Below are positions 1 to 8,800 of a stretch of 64,000 bases of DNA, in pieces (position 1 is the stretch's first letter; every line of letters begins with the position of its first letter). Origin of the DNA: a virus. The stretch covers positions 1 to 64,000 of the IMG/VR virus record IMGVR_UViG_3300025435_000016; one strand, given 5' to 3'. Below the pieces are notes generated by a model, which was not told where the DNA came from, ran no database searches, and saw only the letters and a program-made list of their open reading frames with translations. A program made the translations under genes and the position numbers.

Positions 1-41
1 TGCTTGGGCAAATATGATTCTATAGCCTCATCAAATTTCAT
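1..41 (-). CDS. 5' end of a gene leaving the window
   Basis: From an ATG at 41, reading leftward, a frame stays open for 13 codons to the window edge (MKFDEAIESYLPK). It runs in the same direction as the next minus-strand genes, with about 40 bases between its start and the stop of the 122-residue gene. Too little is present to suggest a product. Confidence 0.5.
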   Translation of the reverse strand, partial: MKFDEAIESYLPK

Positions 42-81
42 TATTGATACTTATTCTATATGCTTTAGGAGGAGGTGTCAA

Positions 82-450
82 CTATAAAGGAGGCTGAATC
101 TTTCCAATCTTATAAAGCCAATAAGGGAATGGTGTACTGTACCAGATCTCAATAATTTTATTCTTTAGCTTCTTATACCACTTCTTTTGCTCATGAAAAT
201 AAATTGCTACATCAGAGTTTACTACAGCCAAATCATGCAAAGCTTTCTTAGGGTTATTCTCATGCTCCTTACTATAAATGTGCCAAGTTATTAGTTCTTC
301 AATAACTGCTTCTTTCCACTTACGAAGTTCATATACTTCAGGATCTGTCCAATCTACCCCGCAAACACATTCGTGTTCACCATGAGCATGGCATTTACAG
401 CCTTTACCTTCGTAGTATTCGTCGATCATAAGAATAGTTGGCTTTCGCAA
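82..450 (-). CDS. Hypothetical protein with a Cys/His cluster
   Basis: A 122-residue protein that I do not recognise. Residues 18-30 (CKCHAHGEHECVC) hold four cysteines and three histidines, which could bind a metal. The rest is charged and helical with several Trp and Tyr residues, and there is no membrane segment. It overlaps the 62-residue gene upstream by about 25 bases, the usual packing of co-transcribed phage genes. The metal-binding idea is inference. Confidence 0.7.
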   Translation of the reverse strand: MRKPTILMIDEYYEGKGCKCHAHGEHECVCGVDWTDPEVYELRKWKEAVIEELITWHIYSKEHENNPKKALHDLAVVNSDVAIYFHEQKKWYKKLKNKIIEIWYSTPFPYWLYKIGKIQPPL

Positions 451-614
451 TCTTTATACAGTTTAGATACTTTCTTCTGAATCTCAACAAGATTCTTTAG
501 AATTTGTTTTGCTTCTTTATCTAAAGGATTATCTAGACAAATGTTCTGAAGCTCTTTAATCCTTTTATCTTGGTCATTACACCAAAGAGCTATTGAATGA
601 GGGGTATCTTCCAC
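426..614 (-). CDS. Small helical hypothetical protein
   Basis: A 62-residue protein, mostly charged and likely alpha-helical or coiled coil (motif KRIKELQNICLDNP, then KEAKQILKNLVEIQKKVSKL). No family recognised. It lies 3 bases downstream of the DUF2693-like gene and overlaps the next gene, so the three are probably one transcript. Confidence 0.6.
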   Translation of the reverse strand: MEDTPHSIALWCNDQDKRIKELQNICLDNPLDKEAKQILKNLVEIQKKVSKLYKDCESQLFL

Positions 615-617
615 GAG

Positions 618-902
618 TTAATTAGCAATTGAATGGGAGATAATAGAGTCAATTCTAAATGACCGCCAGGCCTTTTTATCAAGATCCCAGACAGCAATAT
701 TTGTATCGCTTTGCTTCTTATCCTTCTTTGCTTCCTCATCCTCGTGCTTCTCAACAACAGGAAGATGCTCAGCCTTTAACGTACAGCTCATTGTACGCTC
801 TGTACCATCTTTCTTCTTAAAGGTAACTGAAAGAATATTCTCTAGAAGAATCTTCTTAAGATCGGTTTTTAGGTATTCGAATAGGTTGGTTCCTGTACTC
901 AT
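618..902 (-). CDS. DUF2693-like SH3-fold protein
   Basis: A 94-residue protein whose pattern of a strand ending FKKKDGTERTMSCTL, an acidic-lysine linker, then AVWDLDKKAWRSFRIDSI resembles the small SH3-like beta-barrel family DUF2693 found in phages. Such proteins are often encoded among phage accessory genes and their function is not established. The linker at about residues 50-66 is very rich in Glu and Lys. Family assignment is from pattern recognition only. It begins the small cluster at the left edge. Confidence 0.72.
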   Translation of the reverse strand: MSTGTNLFEYLKTDLKKILLENILSVTFKKKDGTERTMSCTLKAEHLPVVEKHEDEEAKKDKKQSDTNIAVWDLDKKAWRSFRIDSIISHSIAN

Positions 903-947
903 ATTGTTATACTATGAGTATAGAAGCAATATAAGGAAACGGCAAGA

Positions 948-1136
948 TTAAAATAAGCTCTCTAGGAGTTCTTCCCAAGCTTCCTCGAGTACATCAAGCT
1001 CTGGGGTAATAGATTCACCATCTTCATCTACCTCAGTCGCCTCAATGGCAAGGGCATCTAAAATCTCATCTTTATTTTCCTCAATTACAAGCTGAATCTG
1101 TTCAAGGAGAAGTGATCGAAGTTTCTTTTTAGTCAT
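948..1136 (-). CDS. Acidic hypothetical protein
   Basis: A 62-residue, strongly acidic protein: a basic start (MTKKKLRSLLLEQ) is followed by a long helix rich in Glu and Asp. No family is recognised. A small acidic helical protein of this kind could be an inhibitor or nucleic-acid mimic, but nothing in the sequence proves it. Confidence 0.6.
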   Translation of the reverse strand: MTKKKLRSLLLEQIQLVIEENKDEILDALAIEATEVDEDGESITPELDVLEEAWEELLESLF

Positions 1137-1161
1137 TTATAATATATATGTTTTTTGAGCT

Positions 1162-1437
1162 TTAATTTTGAAAATATTGCCTATCCGTCCAACCTCTACC
1201 CCAGCTATAGTTTATCATACATTGGTTAATGTAGTTTAATTTTGATCTAAAAGATTGATCAGCAGGAATATATTCTACCCGATCAATAGGATGCTTTAAT
1301 GGTCTCAAAGGTTGAACATGATTAGGATCACCGATTAAGATAAATTGTGTTGTAACTATTCGATCTTTACCAGGTACAGTGAAGCACCCAGATATAAAAA
1401 AACTAGAAATAATTAATAACAAAGAATAAATCTTCAT
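1162..1437 (-). CDS. Small lipoprotein
   Basis: A 91-residue protein with a short N-terminal hydrophobic segment (LLLIISSFFISGC) ending in a lipobox-like ISGC with the acceptor cysteine at residue 18. This predicts export and lipid attachment in the host envelope. The mature part is proline-containing and has no recognised domain. Phage lipoproteins of this size include outer-membrane spanins and superinfection-exclusion proteins. There is no neighbouring Rz-like gene in view, so neither role is assigned. Confidence 0.65.
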   Translation of the reverse strand: MKIYSLLLIISSFFISGCFTVPGKDRIVTTQFILIGDPNHVQPLRPLKHPIDRVEYIPADQSFRSKLNYINQCMINYSWGRGWTDRQYFQN

Positions 1438-1530
1438 ATGGGAATACAGTCGTACACCTCTATAATAGTTGCTATTACTATTTTATTAGCTATAGCAACC
1501 ATTCATAATCACTTTAACGACGAGGATTAA
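1438..1530 (+). CDS. Possible 30-residue membrane peptide
   Basis: An ATG at 1438 opens a 30-codon frame whose product is a single hydrophobic helix (SIIVAITILLAIATI) with an acidic C-terminus. It lies on the strand opposite to its neighbours, starts against the lipoprotein start codon and ends touching the next gene. No ribosome binding site is visible. The hydrophobic pattern is the only support. Confidence 0.3.
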   Translation: MGIQSYTSIIVAITILLAIATIHNHFNDED

Positions 1531-1838
1531 AACTCCTCAAAGTCTAAATCGCCGATAGAGACAGGCTCACGTCCAATACCCTTACTCCACTGCTTATCAG
1601 ATACTAGAGGACCGAAGCAATACTCTACAGTATCCTTGATCTCCTTGCCGCTTTCTGCTGTGTAGTAGTTGGAATAACGCTTAATATCAGTATGAATGAT
1701 GTCAGCCTTATCGGATGTAGTATTATACTCTACGGTTACTTCACCTTTACCTTGTACGGAAAGGTGATAGACTTCGATGTCACTAAAGGGGTTTTGATCC
1801 TTAGAAAAAAACTCTTCTAGATATTCTTTGATTGTCAT
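1527..1838 (-). CDS. Hypothetical protein with CTS-like N-terminus
   Basis: A 103-residue protein of unknown function. It starts MTIKEYLEEFFSK, similar to the short M-x-F/Y-K-E-F/Y-L-x-E leader that targets T4 internal head proteins to the capsid. The rest looks like a small alpha/beta domain (EVYHLSVQGKGEVTVEYNT) with an acidic C-terminus (DLDFEEF). The link to capsid targeting is inference. Confidence 0.65.
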   Translation of the reverse strand: MTIKEYLEEFFSKDQNPFSDIEVYHLSVQGKGEVTVEYNTTSDKADIIHTDIKRYSNYYTAESGKEIKDTVEYCFGPLVSDKQWSKGIGREPVSIGDLDFEEF

Positions 1839-1918
1839 TTATGTTATAGTTTATTGGTGGTTACTAATGTTAGAACTATATAATAATTTAATCTCAGAAG
1901 GAACGCAAGCAAGAACTT

Positions 1919-2374
1919 TTACCACTTTTTAAGGAAATTTGTTAGATCGTTTAGAGCCTTCTTATCAGGGTCTTCAACTTTAGAGAAAATCCTATCACAT
2001 ATCTCTCGAGCCTTTTCAGGATCGTTTTGCATCTGATCATAAGTTTCAAGAGACATTATAACCTTTGGCTTAGGATCAAGTTGGGTGTTCCTCTCGTTTA
2101 TAAATGCATCCTGCTCCTTCATTGCTTCAACAGCATAGTACATAGTTTGAGATTGAAGACTTGTATCAAATAACTCTAGTATATATCTACCTAGTTGAAG
2201 CTTTTTCTTCCTATATGGTTCCTTTGGACGAACGATAAACGGAATAAGATTCTTATCAAGCTTTGGAGATTGATTTAATCGAAGTTTATACCGTCTATTA
2301 GGTCCGTAAATGAATTCAAAGAGTGTCTTCTCTTGCATATTTGATATATTAAAACAAGGATTAGAGATAGGCAA
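1919..2374 (-). CDS. Hypothetical protein
   Basis: A 151-residue protein. The N-terminal half is strand-rich and basic (YKLRLNQSPKL, RPKEPYRKKKLQLGRYI) and the C-terminal half is helical with a proline-lysine turn (DPKPKVIMSLETYDQM). No motif allows a functional call. It lies 2 bases downstream of the HExxH gene and is probably co-transcribed with it. Confidence 0.62.
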   Translation of the reverse strand: MPISNPCFNISNMQEKTLFEFIYGPNRRYKLRLNQSPKLDKNLIPFIVRPKEPYRKKKLQLGRYILELFDTSLQSQTMYYAVEAMKEQDAFINERNTQLDPKPKVIMSLETYDQMQNDPEKAREICDRIFSKVEDPDKKALNDLTNFLKKW

Positions 2375-2376
2375 GT

Positions 2377-2715
2377 CTATTCTCTCTTTAAATAACTTTG
2401 ATGTAATTCTGTATGTTTTATTTTTTTAGAAATAATCCAAAGAAGCTCTGCTGCCTCTAAGCCTGTTAAAACTTTCATTAATTTTCTCTCCATAGCTATA
2501 ACTTTTGTTTCTGATAACTCCGGTCTTATAGCATGTACACACTCATGTAGTATAGTCTGAACGAGATCCTTTCTATAATCAAATTCAATATGATCACCTT
2601 TAAAGATACCGGTTGTACGACCGTGAATTTTTTTAAACTGAAAGAATTGAGGAGGTTTTGATTTTATGAACTCAATAATATCCTGAATATTTGGTTGCAA
2701 TAATGAGTCTTTCAC
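2377..2715 (-). CDS. HExxH zincin-like protein
   Basis: A 112-residue protein with ILHECVHAI, giving the zinc-binding H57-E58-x2-H61 of a gluzincin or SprT-like metallopeptidase, with a further acidic residue in ELSETK that could be the third ligand. It is much shorter than typical SprT or ImmA proteases, so it may be a minimal catalytic domain. The start is GTG at 2715. It is divergent from the 66-residue gene on the other strand, with only 17 bases between the starts. It is one of three HExxH proteins in this window. Confidence 0.7.
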   Translation of the reverse strand: MKDSLLQPNIQDIIEFIKSKPPQFFQFKKIHGRTTGIFKGDHIEFDYRKDLVQTILHECVHAIRPELSETKVIAMERKLMKVLTGLEAAELLWIISKKIKHTELHQSYLKRE

Positions 2716-2732
2716 ATAAATTATTTAATCAT

Positions 2733-2933
2733 ATGAAAATTGTAATCGAAACAACCCTTAAGAACGACACCAACAAGGAAGCTGAAACCTTCTCAGCTAT
2801 TCTCGATATGGAAGAACTTGCCGTTCTTGTTAAGAATCATGGCCTTGAAGGCGGTAATAAGGCTCTTGAGGGCTTTGTTGCTAAGTACGTCGGCCAACTT
2901 AAAGAAAAGTTCGGTAAGTACGTAAATAAGTAA
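2733..2933 (+). CDS. Small hypothetical protein
   Basis: A 66-residue protein from the ATG at 2733 (MKIVIETTLKND). The frame is open further upstream, but that extension would overlap the divergent gene and cross the shared AT-rich promoter region. The product is acidic then basic, with a helical C-terminus (GFVAKYVGQLKEKFGKYV). No family recognised. Confidence 0.6.
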   Translation: MKIVIETTLKNDTNKEAETFSAILDMEELAVLVKNHGLEGGNKALEGFVAKYVGQLKEKFGKYVNK

Positions 2934-2936
2934 ATC

Positions 2937-3308
2937 TTAATTGTTTCTAGACTTTTCACGAGTCTTAAACTTTTCGTTCCAAACCCTAGCGTCTTCAACA
3001 ACACTAGGGTTTACGTATTGATAGTTACCTAAGTGACCGAAAAGAAGGTGACATATAACCCCATCGTTACTATTCTCACATAAGGTTATTAGATTTGTAG
3101 GGTCTAACTCCTTTTCTGGATCTCTAGCAAAGGGAACTATATGATGAACTTCTAAGTCAATTGTCGATCCACATACTTCACACGTTGGATGATCTTTAAG
3201 ATGCTCCTTCCTTACCTTCGGCCACTGATTACTTCTTAATTGACCTGCAGGGGCTTTACCTTGATATACATCTTTGAGATGTTTGGAGAGAACTTTTAAT
3301 CTTGACAT
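2937..3308 (-). CDS. HNH endonuclease
   Basis: A 123-residue protein with a complete HNH signature: zinc cysteines C43 and C46 (CEVC), the catalytic LEVHHIVPF at about residues 52-60, an Asn in NLITLCE, and a final CHLLFGH. In phages such stand-alone HNH enzymes act either as homing endonucleases or as partners of the packaging terminase. No terminase is visible here, so the role stays open. It is convergent with the 66-residue gene, with 3 bases between the stops. Confidence 0.85.
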   Translation of the reverse strand: MSRLKVLSKHLKDVYQGKAPAGQLRSNQWPKVRKEHLKDHPTCEVCGSTIDLEVHHIVPFARDPEKELDPTNLITLCENSNDGVICHLLFGHLGNYQYVNPSVVEDARVWNEKFKTREKSRNN

Positions 3309-3343
3309 ATTATTATTTAATACATTGATTATTAGCCTTATAA

Positions 3344-3351
3344 TATAAATA
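3344..3351 (+). promoter_or_regulatory. T4-late-type promoter motif
   Basis: A perfect TATAAATA lies 6 bases before the ATG of the 396-residue fibre gene. In T4 this octamer spans about -13 to -6, which would place the transcript start at the start codon itself. Confidence 0.65.
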
Positions 3352-3357
3352 ATCTTA

Positions 3358-4548
3358 ATGGCTACAGCATCAGTTATTAAGCTTAAGGTTCGCAGAGGTT
3401 CAGACGCCAGTCGTCAGCTTGTAATCCTCGACCAGGGAGAAATTGGTTATACAACAGATTCAAAGCGTTTATTTGTTGGAGATGGTTCCACTGCCGGTGG
3501 AATTAGTACTGGGGCCAAGTTCTACGTAACTCCTACTGGTATTCCTGCTGCGGTAGTAAATGGAGCTGATTTACTCTATACAATACAAACAGGTGATATT
3601 GTGTATGATACCTCAACTAACCCTACACACTTTTATATCCTAACAGGTAGTAACTCTGGGTTTAATAGTCTGGCCTCTTACGCACCGCTTGTTGTTACAC
3701 AGACAAATACAATTTACTATAATGTTAGTAGCACAGTAACAAGCTCGTTGGCAATAAGTGCAATAACTCCAACGATATCTGGCAATCAAACAATCTTCAC
3801 TATTACCGGGGCTGCATCTGGATCCGTGTTCAATCAAATCCAAAATCTCGTTGCCGGTGTTAGTGCTAGTACAGACGTATCTATCTATAACGATTTAGGA
3901 GTCAATTACGTTGACCTTGGTATTAACAGCAGCAAATATAATGGTAATTCTTATGGCCCTGTCTTCAACGTAGTTGGACCTAACGACTCTTATCTATTTG
4001 CTACTACAGCGAATTTTGGCATTGGTAATACCGGTACTAACGGAGACTTAATATTCTTTACAGGTGGGTCGCTCTCTGGTGTCAAAGCATCAGGCGGCAA
4101 TGAAGTAATGAGAGTTACTAACTCCAATGGTACCTACTCTGGTAACGTTGGTATCGGGACTTCAACTCCAGGAGTAGCATTAACAGTTAACGGTGCTATT
4201 AGCTCAAATAATAATATCTACGCTAACGGAAATGTTTTCGGTGGTACAAATATAAATGTACTCAACGGCACATCTTACACGATTCAATTATCAGATAATG
4301 GCGGAACGATTGCATCAACAAATACCACTACCGGTTTAACAGCACTTGTCAATAGCACTGGGTACCCTGTTGGTTTCCAAACAGCTGTCATACAATTGAG
4401 TACGGCACGTGTTGCCTTATCTGGTAACGGGTTTAGTGTAAACCAAGCGAATTTATTCTATAAGACAACAAAGCAATACTCCGCAGCAACCCTACTTTAT
4501 ACTGGTACTATTGGTGGTTGGGTAGTGTTTGGTGATGTGAGCGCATAA
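3358..4548 (+). CDS. Tail fibre protein with Mtd-like N-terminal domain
   Basis: A 396-residue virion protein. Residues 1-50 (VIKLKVRRGSDASRQ, QGEIGYTTDSKRLFVGDG) match the N-terminal virion-attachment domain found in major-tropism-determinant-type phage fibres. Residues about 165-305 form a fibre module (GINSSKYNGNSYG, NVVGPNDSYLF, GNVGIGTSTPGVALTVNGAI) that recurs in the 602- and 1748-residue fibres. The C-terminus is a beta-rich tip. It opens a plus-strand structural operon and is preceded by a TATAAATA motif. No reverse transcriptase or template repeat was seen, so there is no evidence for a diversity-generating system. Confidence 0.85.
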   Translation: MATASVIKLKVRRGSDASRQLVILDQGEIGYTTDSKRLFVGDGSTAGGISTGAKFYVTPTGIPAAVVNGADLLYTIQTGDIVYDTSTNPTHFYILTGSNSGFNSLASYAPLVVTQTNTIYYNVSSTVTSSLAISAITPTISGNQTIFTITGAASGSVFNQIQNLVAGVSASTDVSIYNDLGVNYVDLGINSSKYNGNSYGPVFNVVGPNDSYLFATTANFGIGNTGTNGDLIFFTGGSLSGVKASGGNEVMRVTNSNGTYSGNVGIGTSTPGVALTVNGAISSNNNIYANGNVFGGTNINVLNGTSYTIQLSDNGGTIASTNTTTGLTALVNSTGYPVGFQTAVIQLSTARVALSGNGFSVNQANLFYKTTKQYSAATLLYTGTIGGWVVFGDVSA

Positions 4549-4553
4549 TAATT

Positions 4554-5477
4554 ATGTTTTTATCACGCATAGGTTCAAGTGCTATAACTTCATATACAGT
4601 TGATACTGATGTACAGACGTACTTAAATGCTGTCAAGATAGCTGGTGGTTCATATGATGGTATAACTCTCGATGCTTTCAACACATTTGTAACGGGATTG
4701 AAGAATGACGGGTTATGGAGTTTATGTGATGAAATTGGCGTATTCGCCGGTATTCAAATAAAGGCATCTCTTAATCCTATTTTAATAAAGTTAAAATCTG
4801 CTCCCGGTAGCGTTTCTTCAGCAGCAAATACAGGCTTTGTAGCAGCTAATTATCAATCAACAGGCCCTTATACAGGTTTATCAGGTAACGGTAATTCAAA
4901 GAATCTTCAGCTAGGCTTTAATCCAACAACAATGGGAACAATGCTTAGTACCAATCTGCACATGATGGTTTATGTAGATGGGCCTGAGCGTGATACATCT
5001 GTTATCAGGTTTCTTATTGGATCACGAAATTCTGGTAACTTCAATCAAAGATCGTTTATCGCATATTCTACGCTTTCAGGTATTAACTACGGTGCAGCTC
5101 CATATGGTACGAGTCCATCTTCATTTGCAAATGGAGCTGCTCCTAATCCTCCAGCAGCATTTTATCCGAGCACCCCACAAGGTCCGTCTCTCATGTTATC
5201 ATTAACAGGCGACCTGTATACTCATTTTTATACCAACGGTGTAGAACAAACACCACCAGGTTATCAAGGTACCTCACCTGCAGCTTTTTATAATGGTAAC
5301 TTTTTGCTTTTTACTAGTAATGATGGTTCTGTTGCCGCTACACAGAGATCAACACGTATAATAAGAGGCTATTCTTACGGTCAAGGAATGCCAACAGTAT
5401 CAGCTGCTCAATATAACTATCGTTGGAATACGTTAATGAATACATTCGGTGCTAGTGCTTTAAATACTTCATTCTAA
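4554..5477 (+). CDS. Virion structural protein
   Basis: A 307-residue protein 5 bases after the first fibre gene, so translationally linked to it. The N-terminal part is helical (YTVDTDVQTYLNAVKIAGG) and the rest is Gly/Ser/Thr/Asn-rich beta structure with RSTRIIRGYSYG near the end, suggestive of a jelly-roll or concanavalin-like domain. It is probably a fibre tip or decoration. No catalytic motif is visible. Confidence 0.7.
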   Translation: MFLSRIGSSAITSYTVDTDVQTYLNAVKIAGGSYDGITLDAFNTFVTGLKNDGLWSLCDEIGVFAGIQIKASLNPILIKLKSAPGSVSSAANTGFVAANYQSTGPYTGLSGNGNSKNLQLGFNPTTMGTMLSTNLHMMVYVDGPERDTSVIRFLIGSRNSGNFNQRSFIAYSTLSGINYGAAPYGTSPSSFANGAAPNPPAAFYPSTPQGPSLMLSLTGDLYTHFYTNGVEQTPPGYQGTSPAAFYNGNFLLFTSNDGSVAATQRSTRIIRGYSYGQGMPTVSAAQYNYRWNTLMNTFGASALNTSF

Positions 5478-5479
5478 CC

Positions 5480-5487
5480 AATAAATA
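5480..5487 (+). promoter_or_regulatory. T4-late-type promoter motif
   Basis: AATAAATA, one mismatch from TATAAATA, ends 6 bases before the GTG start at 5494, so the predicted transcript start falls at the start codon. Confidence 0.5.
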
Positions 5488-5493
5488 TAGTTA

Positions 5494-5844
5494 GTGAACT
5501 ATATTACTCTCACCTACCCACAAACCGCGTCTATTCAATTTGAAGGATGTATGTTTGATCATGTAGCGCAAGTTTTTTTAAGTTCAGGTAATGTTAATAT
5601 TTTTCCGTCTATAACCGCTATTAATGCTTTTACTAATAATGCGAAGGTGTCATCTCTATTTCCTGCTTTTTCTGGTTATTCTCTACCCTCTAACTATTTT
5701 TATTCGACAGACAAAAATCATCTATATGTAACAATACCGAGCTTTAATGTAAACTGTATAATAGATGTTATTATCTATAATGCAGCCGGCTACAGTACAT
5801 TATCCCAAAAAGGGTATCTCATAAATAATTCCGTTACCTCATAA
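5494..5844 (+). CDS. Small beta-rich structural protein
   Basis: A 116-residue protein starting at GTG (MNYITLTYPQTASIQFEG). It has alternating hydrophobic strands (NHLYVTIPSFNVNCIIDVIIYNAAGYSTL) that look like an immunoglobulin/TIG-type beta sandwich. It lies in the fibre operon between two larger structural genes. No family is assigned. Confidence 0.62.
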   Translation: MNYITLTYPQTASIQFEGCMFDHVAQVFLSSGNVNIFPSITAINAFTNNAKVSSLFPAFSGYSLPSNYFYSTDKNHLYVTIPSFNVNCIIDVIIYNAAGYSTLSQKGYLINNSVTS

Positions 5845-5847
5845 ATA
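5840..5847 (+). promoter_or_regulatory. T4-late-type promoter motif
   Basis: CATAAATA overlaps the end of the preceding gene and lies 11 bases before the TTG start of the 1244-residue fibre, leaving a predicted leader of about 6 bases. Confidence 0.5.
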
Positions 5848-5858
5848 TAAGTTAATAT

Positions 5859-8800
5859 TTGATTGGCTATAAGGTTATTGAATTTATAGAAATCTCAATA
5901 AATAAACATGTGCAGCTTGTTGACATTACTCTAGATAATCGTATTTCAGTCTCATTTCTTGAGACTGTTGCTACTGAAAACGTCATATTCTGCCGTCCAT
6001 TAGAAGAGAGTTTAGATAACATCTCCTTATTCGTTACTAAAGATAACGAATTTATTCATAATTTTATTACCGAGTCAACCGGCGATTATCTTGTTACGGA
6101 TATTACCTTAGATGACGGAACAGTTTATAGTGACATTAAATTTAAAATTGTTACTATCGAAGAAGGTAAAGAATTGCCTGCCTCAACTATTAACATTCAA
6201 GAGCTCGGTAAACCTTCTGCTTATGGTGTATTACCACCGGCTCAATTATTAGAGGAGGAGGTGGCGTCTATTGACAGTGAAGAGGATGACGATTTTAGTG
6301 TAATTTATAACGTACCTGATGTTATTGATAATTCTGAAACCATTCAAAAAGTTAAAGCACTTGAAACCAAACTTGTCAACGAACACCGAAAGCTTGAACA
6401 GGAAAAGAATAAGCTTAATAAAGAACGTATAGTATTAGAAGCAGATAGAAAGCTTCAAAAAACATTAGAAGACTACAAGTCTGAGCTCTTACAAGAGACG
6501 TTTCTTGTAACAAATCATCAGAAAGAGATAATTGAAAAATCAATTAGTGATTTAAATGAATCCTTTCAACAGCAATTTGATAGTCAGCAGATTAATGTCG
6601 AGAAATATCTCGATACACTGTCGTTAGCAAATTTAGAGGAAGTAAAGAAATATCAAGACAATCAAATTAGCTTAATCAAGGAAAGTGTAGCAAATCTCTT
6701 AGCTCAAAAATTAGAAGCAAATTCCGAAATTACAGATAAGCTCCTTGTTGAACGAGCTGGTGAGCTTAGTGCTCTCTTTACAGAAAAACTTGTAACCGAG
6801 CTTGAAGAATATAAGCGTGATATAACTAAAGAGCTCAATGGTATTAATATTACCCTTGATAGTCTTATTAACGAGAAACTTGAAAAGAATAACGAAGAAG
6901 TAGATAAGCTCTTAGTCAATCGTTCAGGTATTCTCCAAGATCAGTTTAATGAATCAGTAACAGAGCAATTAGATAAACACAAGACAGAGTTATTCGATGA
7001 ATTTAAAACCGTATCGACAAATACAGTTACAGGTTTATTTGAATCAAGAACAAAAGAACTTAATACAGCTTTAGAGCTTGTTATTGACGAACACCGTAAG
7101 AATTTAAATACAACTATTGATCAGAAACTTAATGAAGTTAGTTCTTCGGTAAGTAGATTTACTACTGATATTGAAGGTAAGCTACCTCAGCTAGATGAGA
7201 CCATTAAAGATATTAACAAGAGATTACAAACCCTTGTTATTGAAAAGAAAAACGTTCAAGCTTTAGCTGATGATGCTAGAAAGTACACTGATACTAAGGT
7301 AGCTCAAGCTTCGGAAGAGATGATGAATTACGCTCGTCGTATTCTTGATCTTGGAGGGGGTGGTGGCTCTGTAGCTGTTCAATTCGCCAATGGCGGTACT
7401 ATGAATGGTAGCTTAAACGTCACCGGACAATACCTCTCCGGTGGTGTTGATATTAGTACATTATTTGGTAAGGGGGGGGGTGGAAGCGGTGGTACATATA
7501 GCCCTTATACAACAGGTACTAATACCGGTGCTATTATACCGGTTTCCGGTAGTAATACAGCTTCAGGGATTTTTTCTAATGTAGCAGGTGGTTCAAATAA
7601 TCTCACCTCAGGTAATTGTTCATTTGTCGGTGGTGGGGATACAAATTGTACTACGAATACACACGCTGTAGTTGCAGGTGGTAATCATAATTGCTCAATA
7701 GGGGGTGCTTCGTTTGTCGGTGGTGGTAGATTGAATACAGCATCAGCTCAGTATAGCGCTGTTGTAGGTGGTAATCAAAATGGTAGCACATCTTATGCAG
7801 CTTCTGTGGTAGGCGGACAGAATAATAATGCCACAGGGGATTATTCTAGCGTAGTAGGTGGTAGTAATAATATAGCTTTAGGGAATCGATCCAATGTAAC
7901 TGGTGGTATTTATAATACTTCTTCAGCATATGGTACCAATGTAGCAGGCGGAGGGTGTAACGCCGCTACACAAATTTATTCAAATGTAGCTGGCGGATAT
8001 TGTAATACCGCTTCAGGATCCCATTCTAATGTAGCTGGTGGAGGTGGTAATACTGCTTCTGGAAACTATTCAACTATTGCTAATGGTTCAAATGGTGATA
8101 CTCAACCAAATGATACAAACTCTTGTAATTATATAGGCTATCAAGGTTCCGATGGAAATTTGTATAGCGATAATACATGTTCAAATTATATCGGGCATTA
8201 TTATAGTATAGCAGAAGGACCTTTATATTGCTGCACACAGACAAATTATACTCTTACCCAAACAGGTAATTTAGCTTGCGGTCAAAATAGTTTTATTGGT
8301 AACGGAAAAGGTTCTTGTGGTACTAGTTCAAATTATTGTGCTATAATAAACAATAATACAGCTAGTGCTTATTACCAAAATTATAGTACCGGTAGTTGGG
8401 GTAGGGTTAATACAGCATCCGGTATTCATTCAACTGTCATTAATGGTTGTAATAATATAGCTTCAGGGAATTTTTCTACAATTGCTGGTGGTTTTAATAA
8501 CAATGATAACGGTCATTCGAATGTTTTTATTCTAGGTTCAAATCTTTGTGCTACTCAGTCAGATACAACGTATGTCAATACAATAAATTCGCGTCTATAC
8601 TGCGGTGGTACAGGATATGGCTCCACTAACTGTAATGGTACGTCATATGGGGGTATCGGTGGAACTATTAATATTAATGGTGGCAATGGTGCTGATAGCG
8701 ATACCGGAAACGGTGGACCCGGTGGTTCAATTGATTTAACTGGCGGTAATTCTTCATCTGGTGGTTGCCCTGCAGGGAGTGGTGGATCGATTGATATGCG

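Noticed and set aside
3358-4548. Possible diversity-generating retroelement target in the Mtd-like fibre
   Set aside because: The N-terminal domain fits, but no reverse transcriptase, accessory gene or template repeat is present in the window.
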